Source of the DNA: Mongoliibacter ruber
GTDB taxonomy: Bacteria; Bacteroidota; Bacteroidia; Cytophagales; Cyclobacteriaceae
DNA: 64,000 nt
Reading direction: 5' to 3'
NCBI RefSeq assembly: GCF_003003005.1
Contig: NZ_PVTR01000009.1
Coordinates: forward strand, 171,030 to 235,029
Position 1 is the first letter of the stretch. Each line of letters starts with the position of its first letter. A program made the translations under genes and the position numbers. The notes beneath the pieces are model-generated. The model was not told where the DNA came from. It saw only the letters and a list, made by a program, of their open reading frames with translations, and searched no databases. Positions 43,681 through 52,803 of the stretch are shown here, one piece after another.

Positions 43681-44658
43681 TTACCTTAAAGTATCTGGCC
43701 ATGGCCTTCCTTCGTTAGCGAACAAAGTAACAGTACCTGTTTCATTAGAGTTATTAACCCAGATAAAACGTAGCTCAGAACCAGTGTTGCTAAGTACTTC
43801 AATGGTATAACCATCTCCATATTTATCAGCTCCTGAGAAGCTAAGGATTCCACAAGAATCATTCAGCCTGACATTACCACTTCCCCAGGTGTCACCATAG
43901 CAACCCCAGAAACCGAAAGTGGCATCAGAAACTACATAGATTTGAGGATTGTTGCTGTCTGCCACAGTTAAAGAAACTTCACCTGTGATAGTACCTGCAC
44001 ATGATCCGAAAGCTGACTGCATTTCTGTAGATTCATAACGGTAAGTTCCAGCCAAGTCACTTGGACAAACTATAGCCACGTTATACAAGAATGGAGAATC
44101 GTAGAAGAATCCACCCGCCACATCGGAAGATCTATTGTCAGGACCAAAAACCCTACCTTGATCATCTGTTGCATAAAGGCGAACCTCAAATACATCACCA
44201 CCTTCAATCTGATCTGCGGTTAAGCCCACAGCTTGAATCATCGCAGCTGCAGAGACATCTATCACAGTTCTTTTGAATCTGTTATCAGGACTTTGAGTGA
44301 ACTCAGAACCAGAAATGGTTGCAACAGTTACTTCTTGTCTTTGACCTCCTGATTGTGCTGGAGTATACTCTAAACCTACCCCAGGAATCAACCTTCTATG
44401 TCTGATTCTAACTTCTACAGATGAAACACTTGTACCTTCTTTTTCATCAACAGCCTCAACAGTTACATTAAACCTTGAATTCTGAAGATCAAAGAAATTT
44501 AAAGACAAACTGTTTGTAGATGCTGCCCTTATAGTACGTAAGTACAGACCGGTATCAAATTCTGAGTAAGGAATATTGGGGTCTACAAAATCCCTACAGG
44601 AGGAAACAAATGCCAAGAGCACCACAAATAAACCAAGACTTATTTTTCTTATTTTCAT
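43681..44658 (-). CDS. Surface lipoprotein, third gene of SusC/SusD locus 2
   Basis: The precursor has a lipoprotein signal (ISLGLFVVLLAFVSSC, lipobox Cys). The mature protein is beta-rich, with an Ig-like region (FNVTVEAVDEKEGTSVSSV) and a C-terminal domain containing four cysteines (IVCPSDLAGTY, FGSCAG, WGCYGD, NDSCGI) that may form disulfides. It follows the SusD gene by about 20 bp and resembles the accessory binding lipoproteins (SusE/F position) of such loci. The substrate is unknown. The ATG at 44658 (MKIRKI) gives the better signal; one four codons upstream is also open. Confidence 0.75.
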   Translation of the reverse strand: MKIRKISLGLFVVLLAFVSSCRDFVDPNIPYSEFDTGLYLRTIRAASTNSLSLNFFDLQNSRFNVTVEAVDEKEGTSVSSVEVRIRHRRLIPGVGLEYTPAQSGGQRQEVTVATISGSEFTQSPDNRFKRTVIDVSAAAMIQAVGLTADQIEGGDVFEVRLYATDDQGRVFGPDNRSSDVAGGFFYDSPFLYNVAIVCPSDLAGTYRYESTEMQSAFGSCAGTITGEVSLTVADSNNPQIYVVSDATFGFWGCYGDTWGSGNVRLNDSCGILSFSGADKYGDGYTIEVLSNTGSELRFIWVNNSNETGTVTLFANEGRPWPDTLR

Positions 44659-44677
44659 TATTTCTGTCATTTAGAGA

Positions 44678-46324
44678 TTAATATACCCAACCGTTACCTT
44701 CAGGATTGGTATCCCAGAATACGCGCTCTCTTCTAGCTTCATCTCTTTGCCTAGCATTGTTGTTAGTCACAACATGATTTTGAGGATAGAACATGGTTCT
44801 AGGGAAATCACCGAAGTTTTCCAACAATCCAGGCTGCATGTTATCAGGCTTACCTGTTCTTCTGTAAAGGTTGTATGCCTCATTTCCGTTACCATACAAA
44901 GCCAACCAGTATTCTCTACCGATGATATCTAGTCTGTTGTCAGCATTTGCTGAGTCCCAATCTCTACCTACTACTGAAATATAAGCCGTAACTTGCTCAT
45001 TGAAAGCAGCTTGATTTTGGAAAGTGTTCACAGCACCTGCTTGGCTCGTACTTACAGCAAAAGCCCTAACATAGTTCATTGACTTCAAGATACCAGACTC
45101 TACAAATGCCTTTGCATCACCTGACACACCATCCATGGTGTGAATAGCTTCAGCTATCATGAAATCAACATAAGAAGGCAACATGATTGGGTGAATTCCT
45201 TGTCCACCTGCACCAGCAGTCGGACTAACAGGAGCACCTGCATTGTCATCAAATCTTCCACCTGCTGGATATACACCCCAAGCAGTTCTACCCAAACCAT
45301 CCGGCGGAATACCTTCAGCATTCAAGTGATCTCTACCCCAATATCCTCTTGTTCCTGGAAGACAGAAAGGCCATCCTCCAGCCAAGTAATGTCCTGGTGC
45401 AATTTCACCTAAACATCTCAATTGATCTGGATCAGTTGGATTAGTAGTTCTTTGTCTGTAGAAATAGAATCTAGCTCTTGGATCAGTAACTGATTTTTCT
45501 TCAGTCATTCTCCACATAAACCAAGTAGATTGGTAATCACCGCCTCCACCTGGAGTGTACTGACCAGCAAATCTTGGGTGACGAGCATCTGGATCAGTTA
45601 AGTTTGTACCAAATCTGAATACAAATTCTTGTCCTGGCTCTATAAAGTTATTTGCTGCAACTAAAGCATTGATAGCAGATGCAGAGCCTGAAGGATCAAC
45701 CAACTTTCTGTTCAAATGGTATTTCAATTCCAATGCATTGATCAACTTTACCCAGTTGGCCCAAGTACCATTGTAATAAAGATCCTGTGGCGCACCTATA
45801 GTAGTAGCTGCAAAATCTTCTCTAGCTTGTTGCAATGTAGCCAGAGCTACTGCATAAACCTCTGCACCATCTGTATAGTTAGGATTTAGTGTTTCAAGAG
45901 GTTTTAATGCTTCGTTCCAAGGCACATCACCGAAATAATCCACCAAAGTCATCAAAGTGTAGGCTTTGATAACTCTAGCCATACCCAAGTGTCTTCTGAA
46001 ATTCGCTTCTTGCGCCAAAGGCTCTAGAAACTGCACATTGTTCAAGATGTTTGCATAAGCATTGGTCCATCTTGCATCCATTGCCACAGGTAAGTGTGTT
46101 TGCTGATAAATGTTAGAACCTTGATTCAACATTCTGCTCAAACGCATACCAGTGTCTCCAGTCTGATTGAAGAAAGTAGCAAAATCAATCTGAATCCTGT
46201 TCAACACCAAGTTTAAACTGGCAGTGTCAGGAGATACGTTGTTTGGATCTTGCTGTAAATCCAAGTCGCATGAACTTACCAACACCATACTGAGTGCGAT
46301 AAGTAAGCTATATATTTTTTTCAT
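44678..46324 (-). CDS. SusD/RagB-family lipoprotein (SusD-like_2 type)
   Basis: The lipoprotein signal is MKKIYSLLIALSMVLVSSC, and the mature protein starts CDLDLQQDPNNVSPDTASL. The N-terminal region (NNVQFLEPLAQEANFRRHLGMARVIKAYTLMTLVDYFGDVPWNEAL) is typical of the second SusD branch; the two long helices around it are TPR-like. It acts with the SusC protein encoded 19 bp upstream. A start three codons earlier (46333) is also possible. Length is about 548 residues. Confidence 0.92.
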   Translation of the reverse strand: MKKIYSLLIALSMVLVSSCDLDLQQDPNNVSPDTASLNLVLNRIQIDFATFFNQTGDTGMRLSRMLNQGSNIYQQTHLPVAMDARWTNAYANILNNVQFLEPLAQEANFRRHLGMARVIKAYTLMTLVDYFGDVPWNEALKPLETLNPNYTDGAEVYAVALATLQQAREDFAATTIGAPQDLYYNGTWANWVKLINALELKYHLNRKLVDPSGSASAINALVAANNFIEPGQEFVFRFGTNLTDPDARHPRFAGQYTPGGGGDYQSTWFMWRMTEEKSVTDPRARFYFYRQRTTNPTDPDQLRCLGEIAPGHYLAGGWPFCLPGTRGYWGRDHLNAEGIPPDGLGRTAWGVYPAGGRFDDNAGAPVSPTAGAGGQGIHPIMLPSYVDFMIAEAIHTMDGVSGDAKAFVESGILKSMNYVRAFAVSTSQAGAVNTFQNQAAFNEQVTAYISVVGRDWDSANADNRLDIIGREYWLALYGNGNEAYNLYRRTGKPDNMQPGLLENFGDFPRTMFYPQNHVVTNNNARQRDEARRERVFWDTNPEGNGWVY

Positions 46325-46342
46325 AATCTTCATTTTTGGGGA

Positions 46343-49300
46343 TTAGAAAGTAAGGGTTACTGTACCACCAAATCTTCTAGAGCTAGGTCCTGTTACGAAA
46401 TCAAAGCCTAATCCATTACCTACACCAAGACCCAATACATCTGGATCAAAGTTCATGTTAGGAGGGAAGTTAAGCGCCAAGAACCAAAGGTTTGTTCCAC
46501 TCAATGCTACAGAAGCTCTTTTGAAAGGAGTTCTAGCCAAAATTGAAGTAGGCAAATCATAACCGAAAGAAAGTTCTCTCAACCTAATTGCAGATCCATC
46601 AAATACGTTTGATTCGTCAGCACCTGTGTGGTATTGGTTGAAGAAATAGTTAGAAGCCGTTACTTGAATATCATTAGGCGTTCCATCTTGCTTAACACCT
46701 GGAAGGATAAAAGTGTACTCTCTGTCTACTACAGGATCTTTTGTTACACCTCTTGCAAGAGTTGCAGTCACTGTGTTTGAGAAGATAGCACCTTTATGTC
46801 TGTACTCCATCATCACATTGGCAAAGAAGCCTTTGTAACGGAAAGTGTTGATCCATGATCCAGTCCAAGCTGGGTTAGGATCACCTAATTCTACCAATTC
46901 ACCTGCAGTTTGGTAATCACCATTTGGCAATACAATTGGCTGACCTGTCTGCTCATCTCTTGCAAAACCAGAACCTTTGATGATGTTGAATGGTCTTCCA
47001 GGTATAGCGAAGTTACCCAAGTTGGTAAAACCAGCTACTACAATCTCATCAAGACCTTCACCCAATTCCATGGTTACAGTTCTGTAAAGTGTAAAGTTTA
47101 CAATAGACTCCCAGTTGAAACCAGAAGCAGTAGTTACAGGATTAGCTGTTGCTTGTAATTCAATACCTCTGTTTCTGATCCTACCGATGTTGATCGCAGA
47201 ACGCGTAAAACCTGTAGCTGGATCAATCGGAGCAAATGTGATCAAGTCTCTGGTGTTTTTCTGATACAAGGAAAGGTCGAATCTTAACTTGTTATTGAAC
47301 ATTCCAGCTTCGATACCGAATTCAATTTCCTCATGCAACTCAGGCTTCAAATTGGCATTACCAAGTTCGTTACTAAGTGTTTGCGTTTGGAAAAGTGACC
47401 CAGCTGGGCTTTGGAATGCTCTTGCATTTTGTTGCAAAACGTTTCTTGTAGAATATGGGCTTGGGAAACCGGCAGAAGTACCGTAACCCAATCTCAATTT
47501 CAAGTCATTTAGCGTAGAAGAATTCCAGTTGAATGCATCAGTAGGAAGGAAAGAAACTGAAGCTCCTGGATATAGGATTCTTCTATTTTCCGGCTCTACT
47601 GTTGAAGTCCAGTCATTTCTTGCAGACAAGTTTAAGAAAAGATAGTCATCATAATCAAAAGTGATGTTGGCATAAACCCCCATTCTTCTTTCTTCTTGTG
47701 TGAAGTTCAAAGGTGAGTTAGACAACGGATCTCTTGCTGATGCCTGAAGGAAGTTAGAATGTCTGAATAGATCAAAGGCCAATTGACCAGTTGAAGCTAT
47801 ACCATCCTGCTCGTAATTGTCATATCTTGAGTTACCACCGATCAAAGCAGACATAGAGATTTTTTCAGAAAGATCTTTTCTCCAGTTGATGATCAAATCT
47901 TGGTTCCAAATTGTATTGTTTACATCTATAGACCTGAAATAACCTGTGTTGATCAAGGTGCTTACACCTCCACCACCACCACGGTTGTATCTAGATTGTC
48001 TGTTTTCAGAATAAGTATCCAAACCAAATCTGTAAGTAACAGAGAAGTTATCATTGATGTCATAATTCAATGAGGTAGAGTTGAAGAACCTGTTTACTGT
48101 TGAAGCATCTACGAAATTCTGTGCCAACCAGTAAGGGTTCACTTGGTCATTATTACCTCTGAAATACACATTAGACCTATCTACTGGGTTTTCAAATGGA
48201 AGATTTCTCAAATCGACAGAACGTGGTGTATATAAGGTGTTCGCAAACACAGAAGGAATACCACCACTAGGTCCAGAACCAAAAGCTGCGTTAACTGGAG
48301 GAGAAACCAAGTCAGTGATAGCGAAAGTGAATGATGAATTCACTGTCAATTTATCAGTTACTGAAGACTTGATACCCAATCCGAAGTTGTACTTGTTCAA
48401 GTTGTTACCTGGAGTAAAACCTTCGTCATCTGTATAACCGAAAGAAGCTGAATAAGAAGTTCTTTCAGAAGATCCGGCGATTTGGATTGAAGTGTTGGAA
48501 ACAATACCTGTTCTGAAGAAAGCAGAAGCTACATCTTCATAAGCACGGTAATCATATCTGATCGGAGTAGTTCCATCAGCTTCAAAGAATTCAGGGAATG
48601 CATTTCTGATTGAAGCAACGCCTGAGGAAGAAATAGGATGTCCAATTTGCAGACCTTGATCCATTCTTGGACCGAAGTTAGAGAAGAAGAAACCTGGCTG
48701 CTGCTGGAAACCATTACCATAAATCTGTCCAAAAGTAGGAAGAGAAGCAGCTTGGTTACCAAATACTGATTGGTTAACAGTTACTTCAGCTTGTCTTCTT
48801 TTGCTTGCACCAGATTTGGTTGTGATCAAAACCACACCGTTTCTACCTTGGTCACCATATAATACAGTAGCAGAAAGACCTTTCAACACAGAGACATTTT
48901 CAATGTTGTTAGGATCTATATCCAAGAAACGAGATGAAGTGGCTGCAGCACCTTGGGAAAATCCAGAAGAACCATCTGATCTACCTGTATTGGTTCCAGA
49001 ACTAAAAGGAACACCATCTACTACGAATAGAGGCTGGTTAGAACCAGTAGCAGAGGAGTAACCCCTGATAATGATGTTGGTACCAGAACCAGATAGACCG
49101 TTCGTAGCGGTAATGTTTACACCGGCTACTTTGCCTTGTAATACCCTTGAAACGTCAGCTTCCGGTCTGTTTTGGATGAGTTCATCACCCACAGTAGATA
49201 CTGCATAGCCTAGGGCTTTTTTGTCTTTCTCAATACCGATCGCAGTTACAACAACTTCTGAAAGTTGTGAAGCGTCCATAGTGAGGGTTACATTGATTAC

Positions 49301-49573
49301 GGATCTGTTGCCGATTGCCTCTTCTTGGGATTTTAATCCCACAAAAGAGTAAATCAGAACGTTGGATCCGTCAGGTACATTAATAGAGTAATTACCATCC
49401 AAATCGGTGGTAGTACCTACGGTTGTACCCTTAACGAGAACGGATGCGCCTGGCAAGCCCAGTCCGTCTTCATCGGAAATTACCGTTCCGGTAATTACCC
49501 GTTGTTGCGCCGACACCTCTAGCGTGAGTGCCATGGTGAAAAGCGCAATAACAAAGAGTAAAGCTTTTCTCAT
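46343..49573 (-). CDS. SusC/RagA-family TonB-linked outer-membrane protein
   Basis: The 1076-residue receptor has a signal peptide (MRKALLFVIALFTMALTLE), a carboxypeptidase-like domain (VITGTVISDEDGLGLPGASV, DLDGNYSINVPDG), a TonB-box region and plug (VVVTAIGIEKDKKALGYAVS, VSVLKGLSATVLYGDQGRNG) and a beta barrel that ends with Phe (RFGGTVTLTF). It probably imports a peptide or glycan together with the two downstream lipoproteins. It is clearly different from the SusC at 31502, so the two loci probably serve different substrates. Confidence 0.95.
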   Translation of the reverse strand: MRKALLFVIALFTMALTLEVSAQQRVITGTVISDEDGLGLPGASVLVKGTTVGTTTDLDGNYSINVPDGSNVLIYSFVGLKSQEEAIGNRSVINVTLTMDASQLSEVVVTAIGIEKDKKALGYAVSTVGDELIQNRPEADVSRVLQGKVAGVNITATNGLSGSGTNIIIRGYSSATGSNQPLFVVDGVPFSSGTNTGRSDGSSGFSQGAAATSSRFLDIDPNNIENVSVLKGLSATVLYGDQGRNGVVLITTKSGASKRRQAEVTVNQSVFGNQAASLPTFGQIYGNGFQQQPGFFFSNFGPRMDQGLQIGHPISSSGVASIRNAFPEFFEADGTTPIRYDYRAYEDVASAFFRTGIVSNTSIQIAGSSERTSYSASFGYTDDEGFTPGNNLNKYNFGLGIKSSVTDKLTVNSSFTFAITDLVSPPVNAAFGSGPSGGIPSVFANTLYTPRSVDLRNLPFENPVDRSNVYFRGNNDQVNPYWLAQNFVDASTVNRFFNSTSLNYDINDNFSVTYRFGLDTYSENRQSRYNRGGGGGVSTLINTGYFRSIDVNNTIWNQDLIINWRKDLSEKISMSALIGGNSRYDNYEQDGIASTGQLAFDLFRHSNFLQASARDPLSNSPLNFTQEERRMGVYANITFDYDDYLFLNLSARNDWTSTVEPENRRILYPGASVSFLPTDAFNWNSSTLNDLKLRLGYGTSAGFPSPYSTRNVLQQNARAFQSPAGSLFQTQTLSNELGNANLKPELHEEIEFGIEAGMFNNKLRFDLSLYQKNTRDLITFAPIDPATGFTRSAINIGRIRNRGIELQATANPVTTASGFNWESIVNFTLYRTVTMELGEGLDEIVVAGFTNLGNFAIPGRPFNIIKGSGFARDEQTGQPIVLPNGDYQTAGELVELGDPNPAWTGSWINTFRYKGFFANVMMEYRHKGAIFSNTVTATLARGVTKDPVVDREYTFILPGVKQDGTPNDIQVTASNYFFNQYHTGADESNVFDGSAIRLRELSFGYDLPTSILARTPFKRASVALSGTNLWFLALNFPPNMNFDPDVLGLGVGNGLGFDFVTGPSSRRFGGTVTLTF

Positions 49574-49983
49574 AAGGTATTTAGTTTAGTTGATGCGTAA
49601 AGAAAAATTATTTATTGCACTTTTCAAAATAGGCGCAAGATTCTTCGACTACTCTATATTTTCATGAAATATTAAACTTTTAACCAATTTTAACAGGCTA
49701 TTCATATATATTTTTTAATTCCATCTTACCATTGTTATATTTTCAGGGGATTCCTCATTCAAATGGCATAAAAACCATCTAAGCGGTGCTTAAAAGTGAT
49801 TATTTGGCAATACGTCATAAGCTACTTCAAATATTTAGGAAATAGCAGCTTATGTAGATGTATACAAAATTTTATTTGGTAACAAAAAGAGCGTGTAATT
49901 TTTTATTTTTAATACATTTTGTATTTCTTTCAATACAAGAAAATTTTAAACGTATTTTATTACATATTTTATAATAAATACGC
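49574..49983. other. AT-rich divergent region upstream of SusC 2
   Basis: This 410-bp region has an inverted repeat CATAAGCT...AGCTTATG (about 49818-49856) and many short A/T tracts. It should hold the promoter of the receptor operon, but no TAnnTTTG with spacing is visible on the minus strand. No gene is seen. Confidence 0.35.
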
Positions 49984-50211
49984 ATGTATTTTGAATTTTA
50001 TATATATTTTGATCAAACAGATGAAAAGGTGGGAGAATTTGTTCCAAATGAGTTCGAAAAAAAATTAAAAGATTTGAAAATTGGTTTCAATTCCATTAAG
50101 AGGGGAAGCAAAATTGACTTCTATCTTAAAAATAGGGTGGGTTTTGGCAATTCAGAGTGCGAAAAAGTTAATTATTTGAAAGGCAAGGGTATTCAATGCA
50201 ACATCATATAG
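49984..50211 (+). CDS. Small hypothetical protein
   Basis: The 75-residue frame starts MYFEFYIYFDQTDEKVGEF and shows a beta-alpha pattern with charged helices (PNEFEKKLKDLK). There is no signal peptide or known motif, and the codon use is AT-rich like the region around it. It could be real or a chance frame in AT-rich DNA; no homologous neighbour supports it. Confidence 0.35.
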   Translation: MYFEFYIYFDQTDEKVGEFVPNEFEKKLKDLKIGFNSIKRGSKIDFYLKNRVGFGNSECEKVNYLKGKGIQCNII

Positions 50212-50305
50212 CCTTAGAATAATATTTGGCACTCCCCACAAATCCGAATAATATTTTGTTTTTGAAAATTATGAGTTTTTTATAGTGTACTTTTTACAAA
50301 AAGAA

Positions 50306-50333
50306 AAGGTCATGTTTCTGAAAACATGACCTT
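50306..50333 (-). terminator. Terminator of the small outer-membrane protein gene
   Basis: The arms AAGGTCATGTTT (50306-50317) and AAACATGACCTT (50322-50333) pair across CTGA. On the minus strand it is followed by TTCTTTTTGT. Confidence 0.75.
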
Positions 50334-50355
50334 GCACACTTTATTGTTCTGTTTC

Positions 50356-50832
50356 TTAGAAAGCGTATCGGATAGAAAGGGCTACTTCATCACCCCAAAA
50401 ACCCGATCCTCCAAAGTTGATAACAGGCTTCCAGTCTAAAGAGAGGTTAATTGGAGCATTGTCAAAGACATAATCCAAACCAATTATCCCGTCTAACCCG
50501 ACAACAGTAGTCGCTACACGGTTATCTCCCCAGGGCCTATTGCTTCTTCTCGCGTTCCAAGTACCTACGTGGGCTCCTCCACCAAAAAACCACATCAAAC
50601 CCTTCACATCTGAAATGTCTTTGTGTACCTCATAAAGTCCAGTGATAACAAAGCCTCCCCACCTTGTATGAAGAATTCCCTCAAGTGCTGCGTCTTGCGA
50701 AATAAAGTGCTTTACTGTAAGTCCATTGGATACACCAGCCCTTAGACCTACGCCTGTGGTATATTGGGCGTATGATTCATTGCCCAAAGCCAAGCAAAAG
50801 ATAATGGAGAATAAAAAGAGTAGTTTTTTCAT
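50356..50832 (-). CDS. Small outer-membrane beta-barrel-like protein
   Basis: The 158-residue protein has a signal peptide (MKKLLFLFSIIFCLALGNESYA) and a mature part of alternating strands rich in Gly, Trp and Tyr (YTTGVGLRAGVSNGLTV, RWGGFVITGLYEV, FGGGAHVGTW). It ends in Phe (LSIRYAF), as outer-membrane barrels do. The function is unknown. It is a single-gene transcript with its own terminator. Confidence 0.75.
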   Translation of the reverse strand: MKKLLFLFSIIFCLALGNESYAQYTTGVGLRAGVSNGLTVKHFISQDAALEGILHTRWGGFVITGLYEVHKDISDVKGLMWFFGGGAHVGTWNARRSNRPWGDNRVATTVVGLDGIIGLDYVFDNAPINLSLDWKPVINFGGSGFWGDEVALSIRYAF

Positions 50833-51004
50833 AGTTTAGTTTATTTATAAGAATCAGGGTTTCATCTTTCAAAATCATGCCAAAATACAGGAATTAGATG
50901 GATTTTCAATGATGAAAAATATGTGAGTGCGTATGGGTGTAATTGTGTAAGTGCTTAATTGATTAAAGAACTCAGGGCTTTGTTACAATCTGCAATATGA
51001 TGAG

Positions 51005-51580
51005 CGATCAATCCCAGAGGGACTACCTTGGTAGCCACGACAGACCCTGAATTTAGAGTTATCAATCCCAGCGGGATTACCAATCGGTAGTAACAGACCG
51101 TACAATGATGGATTTTCAATCCCAGAGGGATTGCCTGTCGGTTGCAACAAACCGTATATGAAGGGTCATCAAGCCTGTAGGGCTTGCCTGTTTGTAAAGT
51201 CTAAATCAACAGGCCGTCCCTACTTGCCTGCGGCAGGCAGGCAGGACGGAATTGGATCTCATACGTCTTTTATGCTACCGACAGGATGTGCCTATGGCAC
51301 ATGAAGCGTATAATTTAACCCGTTCCAAAAAACCCAACCACCAATCCCAGATGGATTTCCTATAGACAGCTAAAACCCTTAAATAGAAGGCTACCAATCC
51401 CAGAGGGATTACCTTGGTAGCCACGACAAACCCTGAATTGAGAGTTATCAATCCCAGCGGGATTGCCTAATGGTAGACACAAACCTTAAATTGATAGGTT
51501 ATCAATCCTGTAAGGATTGCCTGTCGGTAGGACCTGCCTCCCAATGGGGATCACAAGCCAGTTGGGCTTACCCGTTTCCT
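51005..51580. repeat. REP-like hairpin field next to the RAYT gene
   Basis: About nine copies of an imperfect palindrome CAATCCC-nnn-GGGATTGCC occur, for example near 51009, 51063, 51117, 51169, 51342, 51393, 51449, 51502 and 51551. Several are followed by a TnGGTAG...AACAAACC tail. Variants keep the pairing: AATCCC/GGGATT, AAGCC/GGCTT (51169 and 51551) and AATCC/GGATT (51502). The arrangement fits bacterial REP sequences mobilised by the tyrosine transposase encoded directly beside it. Confidence 0.85.
51211..51304. repeat. Direct repeat, left copy flanking the RAYT gene
   Basis: AGGCCGTCCCTACTTGCCTG followed by GCGGCAGGCAG and, later, GATGTGCC-TATGGCACAT is repeated at 52119-52207. The two copies frame the transposase gene. 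The left copy has one additional GGCA unit. Confidence 0.8.
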
Positions 51581-52041
51581 CATTCTAAAGACCTAAAAAG
51601 ATATTTTTCTTCAAATGGAATTTCAAAGTCTAACAAAATATTTCTATACTCTTCCAAGAAATTTTCCTTTTTATGATGTTGTTTTTGATTCTGAATGTAA
51701 CGAATAACGCTTTCGACATGAGATTTGCTATATGAAAAGGCACTATACCCATTTTGCCAATAAAATTTTGATCTACAAAACCCTGATTTGTTTATCCAGT
51801 TCATTGATCCAATTTTCACTTCCTGAACAAGATTGGAAATAGATTGGTCCATTCGTAACCCAAAAAAAATATGTATATGATCTGGCATTCCATTTATCGC
51901 AAGCATTTTGTGTCCTCTATTCTGAATGATCCCTGTTATGTATTTATAAAGCTCTTCCTCCCATTCACTACTTATCACTGCATATCTATACTTTACTGCA
52001 AAAATTGATTGAACATGTACTTGTGTAAATGAATTTGCCAT
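51580..52041 (-). CDS. REP-associated tyrosine transposase (Y1/HUH family)
   Basis: The 153-residue protein is a single-domain Y1 transposase of the IS200/RAYT kind. The HUH metal motif is MPDHIHIFFGL (H55, H57) and the catalytic tyrosine is likely Y115 in VIRYIQNQKQHH. It can cut and join single-stranded DNA at hairpins. No IS200 ends or partner gene (tnpB) are nearby; instead REP-type hairpins lie on one side and a pair of direct repeats flanks it, so it looks like a domesticated RAYT. The coding end touches the hairpin field. Confidence 0.9.
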   Translation of the reverse strand: MANSFTQVHVQSIFAVKYRYAVISSEWEEELYKYITGIIQNRGHKMLAINGMPDHIHIFFGLRMDQSISNLVQEVKIGSMNWINKSGFCRSKFYWQNGYSAFSYSKSHVESVIRYIQNQKQHHKKENFLEEYRNILLDFEIPFEEKYLFRSLE

Positions 52042-52118
52042 GACACAGAATTTTCTATTAAATTATACAACTGGATTGATATTACTATCCTTATTCAACC
52101 AACTTAATCGGATAATTT

Positions 52119-52207
52119 AGGCCGTCCCTACTTGCCTGCGGCAGGCAGGACGCAACTAGACCTCCTACGTCTTCTTTGCTACCAATAGGATGTGCCCATG
52201 GCACATA
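52119..52207. repeat. Direct repeat, right copy flanking the RAYT gene
   Basis: This is the second copy of the 51211-51304 repeat (AGGCCGTCCCTACTTGCCTG start, GATGTGCCCATGGCACAT near the end), in the same orientation. It lies between the transposase gene and the folate cyclo-ligase gene. Confidence 0.8.
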
Positions 52208-52235
52208 CCCACACATTAGAAGCATGGATCCAAAA

Positions 52236-52802
52236 TTAAAACTTCAATACCCCTTCAGGAAAAACGCATGCATCCAATGCCACATCATGCAACTCCTCAC
52301 CAATCCTGTCTACAGGTGCAAAAAAACTCAATCCTAATTTAAAAACAGGCTGTGAAAGACTTTCAAAAAACTTATCATAATGACCTTTGCCATATCCAAG
52401 TCTATGTCCATACTTATCTACGACTAATAGAGGTACCAGAACAAGCTGAATGGCATCTGAAGAAACTCCTTTTTGTATGCTAGCCTCAGGGATACCCCAA
52501 GCATTTTCCACAAACTCTTTTTCTTCCGAAATATCAACAGTGACCATCTCACCACTAACCGCATCGATGGAAGAGGTGTACACCCGGTATTGATTGGTCT
52601 GCAAAAAATCCAGCACCGGAAAAGTATCTACTTCCCTGTTTTTTTTGATAGGCAAAAAAAGATGAACATGCTTCCATTCTGCGTGGCTTTTCAAAAAATC
52701 CATAACATGACCGGCAATCAATTGAGACATCCTACCAGATTCCTCAATTGAAAGCTGTTTTCTTTTTTCTTTATACTCCTTTCTCAACTGACCTTTGTCC
52801 AT
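52236..52802 (-). CDS. 5-formyltetrahydrofolate cyclo-ligase
   Basis: This enzyme converts 5-formyl-THF to 5,10-methenyl-THF with ATP, recycling a folate storage form. The signature GHRLGYGKGHYDKFF is complete, as is the N-terminal basic helix LRKEYKEKRKQLS. The length of 188 residues is normal. It starts 1 bp after bshC on the same strand and is probably co-transcribed with it. Confidence 0.92.
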   Translation of the reverse strand: MDKGQLRKEYKEKRKQLSIEESGRMSQLIAGHVMDFLKSHAEWKHVHLFLPIKKNREVDTFPVLDFLQTNQYRVYTSSIDAVSGEMVTVDISEEKEFVENAWGIPEASIQKGVSSDAIQLVLVPLLVVDKYGHRLGYGKGHYDKFFESLSQPVFKLGLSFFAPVDRIGEELHDVALDACVFPEGVLKF

Positions 52803-52803
52803 T

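Noticed and set aside
51005..51580. CRISPR-like pattern of short palindromic repeats
   Set aside because: Hairpins are imperfect and irregularly spaced and belong to a REP field beside a Y1 transposase.
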